From: an uncultured Cloacibacillus sp.
GTDB taxonomy: Bacteria > Synergistota > Synergistia > Synergistales > Synergistaceae
Length of the DNA stretch: 38,008 bases
Direction: 5' to 3'
NCBI GenBank assembly: GCA_900545755.1
Contig: URAG01000013.1
Span: forward strand, 1 to 38,008
Below, piece by piece: positions 32,216-38,008 of the stretch. Position numbers and translations under genes: made by a program. A model generated the notes under the pieces. That model was given only the letters and a program-made list of their open reading frames with translations, was not told the DNA's origin and searched no databases. Within the stretch, counting starts at the first letter, position 1. Every line of letters starts with the position of its first letter.

Positions 32216-32722
32216 CTATTTCTTTGAATCGGCGTCGACCTTCAGCGACAGCAGATAAATCACGTCCGAAAGCCTGTTCAGGAACCTGTAGCTCTGCTCG
32301 CTGATATCGCCGTCGCGGAACAGCGGCGTCGCGGCGCGTTCTGCGCGCCGCGCTATAGTGCGCGCGAGGTGCAGTGCCGCACCGCACTTCGTGTCGCCGG
32401 GACGCACGAAAGCCATCATATCGTCGGGAAGCGCATCCTTCACTCGGTCGGACATGCTCTCGAGAATCATCGGGTCCGGCTCGTCGTAATCGCATTTAGC
32501 AAAATAGGCCATCGCGCCGAAGAGATAGTCTTCGATGAAATAGATATCCTGCGCCGTCTTCTCGTCCTCGCAGAAGGCGCGCGCCATCCCGAGCGCCGCC
32601 TGGCACTCGTCAACCGTACCGTAAAGCTCGACGCGGCGGTCGTCCTTCGCAACGCGCTCGCCGTTAGCGAGTGATGTCGTCCCCTTGTCTCCGCCCTTAG
32701 TGGTTATGATCAGCTTCGCCAT
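32216..32722 (-). CDS. PduO-type cob(I)alamin adenosyltransferase
   Basis: ATP:cob(I)alamin adenosyltransferase, 168 residues, making adenosylcobalamin in the cytoplasm. The ATP-binding N-terminus TKGGDKGTTSLANGERVAKDD is the PduO signature, followed by VELYGTVDECQAALG and the helical-bundle motif RTIARRAERA and QSYRFLNRLSDVIYLL. ATG at 32722 sits inside the end of the DUF2703-like gene (26-bp overlap), with AAGGAG upstream. It implies that the cell uses B12 enzymes. The importer at 2561-5411 could supply B12, but this is unproven. Confidence 0.95.
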   Translation of the reverse strand: MAKLIITTKGGDKGTTSLANGERVAKDDRRVELYGTVDECQAALGMARAFCEDEKTAQDIYFIEDYLFGAMAYFAKCDYDEPDPMILESMSDRVKDALPDDMMAFVRPGDTKCGAALHLARTIARRAERAATPLFRDGDISEQSYRFLNRLSDVIYLLSLKVDADSKK

Positions 32723-33215
32723 CTTCGTTCACTCCTTCGTATTCTTCGTCAGCGCATCCGCCGCAGCCCCCGCTCCCGCATCCGCCGCAGTGGCACGCGC
32801 ATTCATGCTGCGACTTGAAAGCGACGCGCAGCGCCGCCTCCATGAAAAATTCCTCCGGCAGCGCCTGGCAGACCTCGCCGCCGAAACTTGTGAAAGTCCG
32901 GCACGGGAACTCCTGCCCGTCCGGAGTCCTGCACTCGGCGCAAGGCGTGAAGTCGAGCTCCAGCATCAGCAGATTTTCAATCGGCGTCTCCGGCGTGTCG
33001 TTCTCAGGGCAGGCGATCGTCACCATGTTCGCCGTCATCAGATTGTCCTGCGTCAAATCTTCAAGCTCAACCTTGCGCAGCTTGAGCTGATACCCGAGCG
33101 GCGCGAGCTTCGGAGCCATGCGTGTGGCGAAATGCACGAGATTGTCCCACGTCTGTCTCCACGGCGTCGGATCGATGTCCTTCATCGTATAGTGCGACAG
33201 GGTTATGGTCTTCAC
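32697..33215 (-). CDS. DUF2703-like Cys-rich protein
   Basis: Protein of 172 residues, probably the DUF2703 family by the order KLAPLGYQLKLRKVELEDL, later ETPIENLLMLELDF, then PCAECRTPDGQEFPCRTF and CQALPEEFFMEAALRVAF, a thioredoxin-like layout. The family function is not known. The C-terminus adds a Cys/Gly/His stretch (CACHCGGCGSGGCGGC) and ends in DHNH, a likely metal site. GTG start at 33215 follows AGGAGGGG by 5 bases. Two overlapping TATAAT-like boxes lie at 33259-33249. It is coupled to the cobalamin adenosyltransferase, which suggests a role in cobalt, corrinoid or metal handling, an inference. Confidence 0.78.
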   Translation of the reverse strand: MKTITLSHYTMKDIDPTPWRQTWDNLVHFATRMAPKLAPLGYQLKLRKVELEDLTQDNLMTANMVTIACPENDTPETPIENLLMLELDFTPCAECRTPDGQEFPCRTFTSFGGEVCQALPEEFFMEAALRVAFKSQHECACHCGGCGSGGCGGCADEEYEGVNEDGEADHNH

Positions 33216-33334
33216 TCAAACCCCTCCTAACGTATTTGTCCAAACGCTATTATATTATAATTCCGCCGCGCCCGCCCCGCGCCCGCGCGCAGGAGCCGCG
33301 AAAAATTTCTCCTGCGCCGCTGCGAAAAAAGGTG

Positions 33335-33363
33335 TTGACAGATACCCCCTCCATCTGTAAAAT
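33335..33363 (+). promoter_or_regulatory. Promoter of tRNA-Val
   Basis: Consensus TTGACA (33335-33340), a 17-base spacer and TAAAAT (33358-33363), 11 bp before the tRNA. Confidence 0.8.
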
Positions 33364-33374
33364 ATCTGCTTGTT

Positions 33375-33449
33375 GGGCGGTTAGTTCAGAGGTAGAACGC
33401 TTCCTTGACACGGAAGAGGTCAGAAGTTCAATTCTTCTATCGCCCACCA
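33375..33449 (+). tRNA. tRNA-Val (anticodon GAC)
   Basis: A 75-base cloverleaf with encoded CCA: acceptor GGGCGGT/ATCGCCC (one G-U pair), D arm TTAGTTCAGAGGTAGAAC, anticodon stem CTTCC/GGAAG with loop TTGACAC giving GAC, and T arm AGAAGTTCAATTCTTCT. Its own promoter and terminator flank it. The 3' end marks the edge of a lower-GC region carrying mobile-element genes, as is common for tRNA integration sites. Confidence 0.96.
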
Positions 33450-33459
33450 TTGAAATTAC

Positions 33460-33495
33460 CGGGTTTTCGGGACTTTGCTGAAAACCCGTTTTTTT
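33460..33495 (+). terminator. Terminator of tRNA-Val
   Basis: CGGGTTTTC (33460-33468) pairs with GAAAACCCG (33480-33488), followed by seven T residues. Confidence 0.88.
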
Positions 33496-33556
33496 ATGCT
33501 GTATGTAAAATGTATGAATAGCTTCATATTTATATGCCTTAAAATAATAGAAACAA

Positions 33557-33591
33557 AAGAACGCCGCTCCTAAATGTGGAGCGGCGTTCTT
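33557..33591 (-). terminator. Terminator of the toxin-antitoxin operon
   Basis: AAGAACGCCGCTCC (33557-33570) and GGAGCGGCGTTCTT (33578-33591) form a 14-bp stem, followed on the minus strand by a T-rich tail. Confidence 0.8.
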
Positions 33592-33614
33592 AGCTCATTC
33601 GGACATCTAGCCAT

Positions 33615-33941
33615 CTAGCGCTCGCGCTCCACCGTCTGCACCGCCGACGGCTCGCGCTGCGGAATACGCACCACGTCCAGTGTCAGCCCCAACGGTCGAA
33701 GAATTTTTATCAACGTTGAAACTGTCGGGCTTGTCATTCCTGTTTCAAGTCTGGCGATAGTAGAACGCTTGACGCCGCTCATTGCCTCTAAATCCCTTTG
33801 GCTGATATTCTGTTCATGTCTGGCATCTATCAGTGCGCACATGACGCGCGCTTGCAGCTTGTTATTCAAGATCTCGTCCGGCGTATAAAGCTCGCGCTCA
33901 AGCTCCGGCGTCCACTCTATGCCGTTGTTAACTGCGTTCAT
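33615..33941 (-). CDS. XRE-family antitoxin (HigA-like)
   Basis: Protein of 108 residues with a Cro/CI helix-turn-helix at about residues 42-97 (ISQRDLEAMSGVKRSTIARLE, then SPTVSTLIKILRPLGLTL). ATG at 33941 chosen because GGGGGA lies 6 bases upstream. It follows and overlaps the toxin gene by 14 bp. In HigBA-type modules the antitoxin neutralises the toxin and represses the operon through its HTH. Toxin-first order supports this assignment. Confidence 0.88.
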   Translation of the reverse strand: MNAVNNGIEWTPELERELYTPDEILNNKLQARVMCALIDARHEQNISQRDLEAMSGVKRSTIARLETGMTSPTVSTLIKILRPLGLTLDVVRIPQREPSAVQTVERER

Positions 33942-34296
33942 CTTCATTCCCCCTGTCAATAAAGTCTTGCAGTTCGCGCTTTGCTTGCTCTATTTCCTGC
34001 TTGGGCGTCTTCTGCGTTTTTTTGATAAAACTGTGGAGCAGCACAAAAGCGTCACCGAGAACGCCGGCGAACAGTATTCTGTCGCGTATAGGGCGAAGCT
34101 CCCAGATTTCACCGTCAAGGTGGCGCATATACGGCATTCCCGCAATAGTCCCTTTCTCCGCCAGCACTTTGATATGCACGGCTATCTGGTTTCTTTTGAT
34201 TCGGCTGTCTTTGCTTGTGCTGGCTTCCAGTTCGTGAATGTAATCAAGAACCGGACTTTCTCCGTTAGATTTCTGATAAAAAATAATCCTATACAA
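33928..34296 (-). CDS. RelE/HigB-like toxin (DUF891, phage-derived Gp49 type)
   Basis: Protein of about 122 residues, probable mRNA-cleaving toxin. The family opens with Y-x-I-x-F-Y, here YRIIFYQKSNGESPVLDYIHE, followed by HIKVLAEKGTIAGMPYMRHL, the central DGEIWELRPIRDRILFAG and the C-terminal LLHSFIKKTQKTPKQEIEQA that carries the basic catalytic region. The start is uncertain: TTG at 34296 fits GAGGTGG upstream and the family N-terminus. GTG at 34305 is possible. Coupled to the antitoxin gene. Confidence 0.87.
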   Translation of the reverse strand: MYRIIFYQKSNGESPVLDYIHELEASTSKDSRIKRNQIAVHIKVLAEKGTIAGMPYMRHLDGEIWELRPIRDRILFAGVLGDAFVLLHSFIKKTQKTPKQEIEQAKRELQDFIDRGNEDERS

Positions 34297-34375
34297 GCGT
34301 TCCACCTCGCAAAATATGGTAGCATAAAAGCGGCCAATATACAACAGATACTTGATTCCCGCCGATTCGCTGCAT

Positions 34376-34408
34376 AAAAATTTGACCTCGACGTGCTTTC
34401 CGTCGAGG
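34376..34408 (-). terminator. Terminator after the small element gene
   Basis: CCTCGACG (34386-34393) and CGTCGAGG (34401-34408) form an 8-bp stem. On the minus strand a run of T residues follows (34380-34376). A second small GCCCG hairpin lies beside it. Confidence 0.7.
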
Positions 34409-34427
34409 CCGGGCGAAGCCCGTGGTT

Positions 34428-34637
34428 TTAAAATGTTTTTTCAAGTTCTTCACAAAGTCTAAATATATATTTAATATCAATTTTCAAAGTTTCTATGTCA
34501 TTTTTATTTATTGTTCGCAAGCCATTTTTGCATTCTATAAGTGCATCAAAAAGTGCGCTTGAAAGCACTAAAATTCGAATATCATCATCAATGTCGTCTA
34601 AACAATCAAAATTTTTATCTGATATTTGTTCGCGCAT
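34428..34637 (-). CDS. Small hypothetical protein of the element
   Basis: A 69-residue acidic, helical protein (MREQISDKNFDCLDDIDDDI and onward) with no recognisable family, signal peptide or membrane helix. ATG at 34637 follows GGAG by 8 bases. It starts 13 bp after the coupling-protein stop and ends before a terminator, so it is probably the last gene of the transfer operon. AT-rich codon use sets it apart from host genes. Confidence 0.6.
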   Translation of the reverse strand: MREQISDKNFDCLDDIDDDIRILVLSSALFDALIECKNGLRTINKNDIETLKIDIKYIFRLCEELEKTF

Positions 34638-34650
34638 ATTTATCACTCCG

Positions 34651-36486
34651 TTACATTGCCGTATTCTTGATGAATATTCGCTCTATGCTATCTGCGTTCA
34701 TAACATTTCGTTTTACAATCGCCTCCCCGGTTTGTAGGTTTTTCAGGGCGTTAGGGTCTATCTTGAACTCCTGCACCAGCCGCGCGCTGCCTAGCCCGGT
34801 GCTGCCTGTCGTTCCTGCTTGATACGTCAGTTCCACGGCGTCGCGAGTGCCGCCTACTTTGCTGAATCTGTCGTCGGCGCTGTTCTGACGTTGAATAATC
34901 AGCGTATTGCAGTTCTGCATGATTTGCTCTGCAAGCGCTTTGCCGTTCTCTGCCGCTGCGTCGATGTCGGCAAGAGACTGGAAAGAGAGCAGGGCTTCAA
35001 AGCCCGCGGAACGTGATTTATTCACCAAGTCGACGACTGCCGCCGATACGAAGACGTTAAACTCGTCGAATGTCAACGTCACACGCTGACCGCTGCGCTG
35101 TTTCATATGCTCTGCTATATTTGCCTTGAGGTCGTTTATAATCAGCCGCCCGAACTCCCGAGCCTGTTCCGGGTAACGTAAGCTATCAAGGGAAAAAACG
35201 GCTATTTCTCTGTTTTCAAGTATTTCATGAATCTTGATAAGCTCTTTCTCGTCGTTTTTCAAAAGCTCGCGAAGGTCGCCCTCCGCTATGACGCCCAGCC
35301 TTGACGCAATGCCTTGAACTGCGCGCTCATCTATGTTTTTCAATGCGTCTATAATCTCAGCTGCTTCTTTGTCATGCGCTCCATGCGCCTGAGCATTTGG
35401 CGAAAAAGTCTGCGGCGTCGGCTCGTCTTCTTCGGAATCTAAGGCGTCCAGGTCGTCAATGCTGTTATATGCTTTTTTATCCGGCCTCCGTTTTCCCGAT
35501 TGCATTTCTTCGTCTTCGACTGCTTTCAGTGCAGCTTCAAGCCGTTCTATGTCGCAATACTGTGTTACTGTCGGTAAATCCGGCGTAATGTCCAAAATCT
35601 TGAAAGCGCGGAAAAGGAGTTGAAGAAAACGCTGCGCGGATAATTTATAATGCGGCTCCGTCCAGTCGAACATAGAAATAATTTTATCTGTCATCTCGGA
35701 AGGCGAACCAACACAAAAAGGGTTATATCCTGCGCCGTATCCATCCGGCGACATCATAAAAGCCTTGATTTTCCTGCCGCGCTTATCTGCGATCGCCTTG
35801 ACAGCGCTCACAAACCCGGCGTCGCCTTTCCCGTCGATAAAAATTCCCGCTTGCATGGAATTCACGCAGTACTCGACAAAGCGGTAAATTGTCGTCGTTT
35901 TTCCGCTCCCCGTCGTGCCTACCAGCATGACATGCCGGTTAAGCTCGAGCGGGGAAAGAAAAAACGGCTTTTTTTGCTTTGTAGCACCAAGCAGCACGCC
36001 GCGCTCTCCGCTCGACTCAATATTTGCGACCGCTCTGACAACCTTCGGGTTAAGTCGTGAACGCTCCGCTTTTCTCTGCATATCCCGAAGTGCCTGCCTC
36101 GGTGTCAAAACTGACCTCATGCAGAAAGCGGCTGCATAGAGCAGCGGCGTATAAATAAATGCGGTCACAGCGATAGTCAAAACAAGCCGTCGCTCGTTTT
36201 TTACGGCGAGAAGATAGTCCTGCACGTTCCAACCGTCCAACAGACACAACTTCCCTATGTAGAAACTCGTTAGAAAGGGCGAATAGCGCACATATGGAAT
36301 TATGCACAATGATGAAATAATTAAAATAAATATACAGAAATATCGTTGATGATGTTCTTCTGCGCCTGAAAAACAAAAAATCAGCCTTAAAACTATTACA
36401 CTGACAAGAGCAGCGAACGCAGCCAACGGAGACCAAACAGCCATAAGCATTAAAAAACCTGCAAAGACTTTTTCGTTGTTTTCCAT
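34651..36486 (-). CDS. TraG/VirD4-like type IV coupling ATPase
   Basis: Membrane-bound AAA-like ATPase of 611 residues that would bring DNA to a conjugative channel. Four predicted membrane helices lie within residues 1-125. Walker A is LVGTTGSGKTTTIYRF (about 185-200) and Walker B VTLTFDEFNVF (about 480-490), followed by LLSFQSLADIDAAAENGK, which matches the TraD/TraG region after Walker B. An acidic insertion (about 330-370, DDLDALDSEEDEP) separates the parts. ATG at 36486 follows AAGGGG by 7 bases. It lies 4 bp after the replication-relaxation gene. Confidence 0.85.
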   Translation of the reverse strand: MENNEKVFAGFLMLMAVWSPLAAFAALVSVIVLRLIFCFSGAEEHHQRYFCIFILIISSLCIIPYVRYSPFLTSFYIGKLCLLDGWNVQDYLLAVKNERRLVLTIAVTAFIYTPLLYAAAFCMRSVLTPRQALRDMQRKAERSRLNPKVVRAVANIESSGERGVLLGATKQKKPFFLSPLELNRHVMLVGTTGSGKTTTIYRFVEYCVNSMQAGIFIDGKGDAGFVSAVKAIADKRGRKIKAFMMSPDGYGAGYNPFCVGSPSEMTDKIISMFDWTEPHYKLSAQRFLQLLFRAFKILDITPDLPTVTQYCDIERLEAALKAVEDEEMQSGKRRPDKKAYNSIDDLDALDSEEDEPTPQTFSPNAQAHGAHDKEAAEIIDALKNIDERAVQGIASRLGVIAEGDLRELLKNDEKELIKIHEILENREIAVFSLDSLRYPEQAREFGRLIINDLKANIAEHMKQRSGQRVTLTFDEFNVFVSAAVVDLVNKSRSAGFEALLSFQSLADIDAAAENGKALAEQIMQNCNTLIIQRQNSADDRFSKVGGTRDAVELTYQAGTTGSTGLGSARLVQEFKIDPNALKNLQTGEAIVKRNVMNADSIERIFIKNTAM

Positions 36487-36490
36487 AGTC

Positions 36491-37030
36491 TTACCCCTTA
36501 AATTTATCCTCTTTGTTGAACTTTAATATTAGAATTTTACTGGCAATATTTAAGTTATGAACGATATAACTTAAAGAATCGATAATAGAATCCCTAGAAC
36601 AGAAATACAATACCCGATTATATTTGTTTAAATTTAATTCCTCACGGTATCGCTTTATCTGTTGCAGCAGCCGCGAATTTGTTTTCTTTGTAAGTTCAAC
36701 CTCGACAGCATCTTTTGTTCCGTTCTCATGAATCAACAGCCCGTCCGGAATCTTTGCTTTTGCCGCTTCTCCTAAGACTTTGCCGCTCTCAAGATATGCT
36801 CTCTTGAAAAGTTCTCTTTCCGTCACAGCTATTGAATTTGGATATTTTTTAAGCAGTTTTATTAAAATTCTGTTAACTTCTATCCTGTGTGAGTAGCTGA
36901 TTAAATTTATTTCACTAATAGCCGATAATTCGCTTTCCGAAACCTCAGCGCCTTTCTGTGTTAAATAATAAACTCCAGGACGGCCATATACGACCCGCTT
37001 ATGATGTACTAAATTTAAATCTTTTAGATC
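36491..37030 (-). CDS. Replication-relaxation family protein, N-terminus lost at junction
   Basis: The frame is open well beyond the GTG at 36826 and still reads as the family at higher coordinates: VVYGRPGVYYLTQKGAEV (winged-helix), SYSHRIEVNRILIKLLKK, then TERELFKR and the nuclease-like core IPDGLLIHENGTKDAVEVEL and YNRVLYFCSR. Such proteins accompany coupling ATPases on plasmids and integrative elements. The frame runs into the compositional break near 37,010-37,040, so the first 40 or so residues (rest of the winged helix) are missing. The true gene is partial, not a 111-residue protein starting at 36826. Confidence 0.75.
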   Translation of the reverse strand, partial: DLKDLNLVHHKRVVYGRPGVYYLTQKGAEVSESELSAISEINLISYSHRIEVNRILIKLLKKYPNSIAVTERELFKRAYLESGKVLGEAAKAKIPDGLLIHENGTKDAVEVELTKKTNSRLLQQIKRYREELNLNKYNRVLYFCSRDSIIDSLSYIVHNLNIASKILILKFNKEDKFKG

Positions 37031-37045
37031 GAATGATTTGTGTGT
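37005..37045. other. Compositional break: likely chimeric join
   Basis: Left of this interval the replication-relaxation gene (minus) is in frame. Right of it an rsgA gene (plus) is in frame. Both lack their N-termini here, and base composition drops to about 30% GC. The exact base cannot be fixed because the two reading frames overlap in an AT-rich stretch. Confidence 0.75.
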
Positions 37046-37626
37046 TTGAATTTCAAAATATTTTGCCTATTTTAGTTTTTTCTAAAATGGATTTATTAAA
37101 CGATAACGAAAAAGAAGAAGTTTTCAAAAAGATGGATTATTATCAAACCATTGGTTATCCTATTATTAAAACAACAACAATAGACCCGCTAACTATTGAC
37201 AAGATCAAACCTTATTTAAAAGATAAAACAAGTGTGATTACAGGTCAAAGTGGTGTTGGTAAAAGTAGTATTATCAATCTTATTGATGAAACCATTAAGA
37301 TGGATACAGCTGAAATTTCTAAAGCTTTAAATAGAGGGAAACATACGACTAGATATACCAAACTTTTCTTTGTGGAAAATGGGTGGTTAGCAGATACTCC
37401 AGGATTTGGAATGGTAGAATTTTTCGATATGGATGAGGTTAGCCTTTCGCATAGTTTTATTGAATTTTTTCACTTTTCTGAATCTTGTAAATATAGTGGT
37501 TGTCTTCATCAAAATGAACCTTCTTGTAATGTGAAAAGAAAATTAGAAGAAGGATTGATATTAAAAAGTAGGTATGAGAATTACCAACAATTTATGAATG
37601 AAATTAAATCTCGCAGAAAGTGGTAA
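37011..37626 (+). CDS. rsgA: Ribosome small subunit GTPase RsgA, N-terminus missing
   Basis: Circularly permuted GTPase that matures the 30S subunit. Visible from about NLNLLDRMICVFEFQNILP: the NKxD-equivalent FSKMDLL, G1 ITGQSGVGKSSIINL, G2 region GKHTTRY, G3 LADTPGFG and the C-terminal zinc site ESCKYSGCLHQNEPSC. About 200 residues are present. The family has about 290-300, so the N-terminal OB-fold (about 95 residues) is absent. An ORF could be drawn from 36958, but its first 20 residues are antisense to the element gene and do not match RsgA. Strongly AT-rich. Followed 5 bp later by rpe, the usual Firmicutes/Mollicutes order. Confidence 0.9.
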
Positions 37627-37631
37627 AAAAA

Positions 37632-38008
37632 ATGAAAGTTGCACCATCAATTTTATCAGTATTCAATCAAAATTTAGATGAAATTTTATTTCAATTGGCA
37701 AAAGCCGATATCAAGTATTTGCATCTAGATGTAATGGATAATAAATTTGTTCCTAACTATACCTTTGATGAAACATTTGTTTATCAAATAAAACAAAAGA
37801 CTTCTTTCATTTTAGATACTCATTTAATGATTGAAGAACCATTCAATCAAATTGATCGGTATATTAAAAGTGGCAGTGATTATTTATGTTTTCATATTGA
37901 GGCTACCAAAAATCCTCAAATGATAATTGATAAGATTAAAGAAGCCTCGTTAAAGGTAGGAATTGCCATTAAACCAAATACGCCACTAGATGTTATTTTA
38001 CCATATCT
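37632..38008 (+). CDS. rpe: Ribulose-phosphate 3-epimerase, cut by window end
   Basis: TIM-barrel epimerase of the pentose phosphate pathway interconverting ribulose- and xylulose-5-phosphate. The first 125 residues are present: VAPSILSVFNQN, the catalytic Asp and metal-ligand region LHLDVMDNKFVPN, DTHLMIEEP, CFHIEA and IKPNTPLDVI. ATG at 37632 is 5 bp after the rsgA stop. The remaining 90 or so residues lie beyond the window. Low-GC codon use like the adjacent rsgA and unlike the rest of the window. Confidence 0.95.
   Translation, partial: MKVAPSILSVFNQNLDEILFQLAKADIKYLHLDVMDNKFVPNYTFDETFVYQIKQKTSFILDTHLMIEEPFNQIDRYIKSGSDYLCFHIEATKNPQMIIDKIKEASLKVGIAIKPNTPLDVILPY

Larger units (their letters stand above)
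33450..37020. mobile_element. Fragment of an integrative or mobilisable element next to tRNA-Val
   Basis: From the tRNA 3' end onward, GC content and codon use drop compared with the host. The genes are a toxin-antitoxin pair, a small protein, a TraG/VirD4-like coupling ATPase and a replication-relaxation family protein, all on the minus strand. No integrase and no second copy of the tRNA 3' end are visible, because the sequence is cut at about 37,020 by a join to unrelated DNA. Limits are therefore approximate, and a plasmid-like or ICE-like identity is inferred. Confidence 0.55.

Noticed and set aside
33513..33528. Small inverted repeat TATGAA-tagc-TTCATA as an integration site core
   Set aside because: Short and AT-rich, with no second copy in the window. 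It could be chance.
36958..37025. N-terminal 20 residues of the rsgA frame as drawn from 36958
   Set aside because: They do not match RsgA and are antisense to the RPGVYYLTQKG segment of the element gene. They result from the join.
1..38008. CRISPR arrays, insertion sequences or phage structural genes
   Set aside because: No regularly spaced direct repeats, transposase or phage head/tail genes are seen.

Overview
The window looks like a contig from a high-GC anaerobic bacterium of the Synergistota type (a Cloacibacillus- or Synergistes-like genome is my best guess). This rests on gene content and codon style only: very GC-rich third positions, Sec-exported ABC systems, many amino-acid-handling genes, a GH57/short-type glycogen phosphorylase system and a PduO cobalamin adenosyltransferase. 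No marker search was possible.

Layout. 1-2350 (minus): a RodZ-like cell-shape protein followed by hisS, which is cut by the left edge. 2492-5411 (plus): a three-gene FecBCD/BtuFCD-type metal-chelate importer. 5461-8194 (plus): an ornithine cyclodeaminase/mu-crystallin-family enzyme, then a YheO-type regulator and an EamA exporter, with a neat palindrome at the first promoter. 8272-12962 (minus): an aminotransferase with its own Lrp/AsnC regulator, then an M20 amidohydrolase, a Spx/ArsC-like thioredoxin-fold protein and an Eis-like acetyltransferase. 13090-15843 (minus): Mrp/NBP35 ATPase, GNAT acetyltransferase, tandem molbindin and an unknown 196-residue protein. 15992-20712 (minus): Zn/Cd-type P1B ATPase with a His/Cys-rich tail, MOSC protein, IscU, IscS and an Rrf2 regulator, that is, an Fe-S assembly operon with an added MOSC gene. 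20995-22407: a small protein resembling the N-terminal part of fumarylacetoacetate hydrolases, and two tandem zinc-ribbon membrane paralogues. 22521-28692 (minus): a compact glycogen operon encoding a GH57-glycogen phosphorylase fusion, GlgA and GlgC. 28827-32140 (plus): a lone GHKL ATPase, a probable 6S RNA, a HAD phosphatase with an extra C-terminal domain and RarA. 32216-33215 (minus): cobalamin adenosyltransferase and a Cys-rich DUF2703-like protein.

33375-33449 is tRNA-Val(GAC). Directly after it the base composition drops and a mobile-element fragment begins: HigBA-like toxin-antitoxin, small protein, TraG/VirD4-like coupling ATPase and a replication-relaxation family protein.

At about 37,010-37,040 the sequence changes abruptly to about 30% GC. 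The replication-relaxation gene loses its N-terminus and an rsgA gene (followed by rpe) loses its N-terminus at the same point. The last kilobase is best read as sequence from an unrelated low-GC bacterium (Mollicutes/Bacilli-like) joined by an assembly error. The most biologically interesting items are the GH57-phosphorylase fusion in a glycogen operon without a recognisable separate branching enzyme, the unannotated 6S RNA candidate next to rarA, and the tRNA-anchored mobile element.
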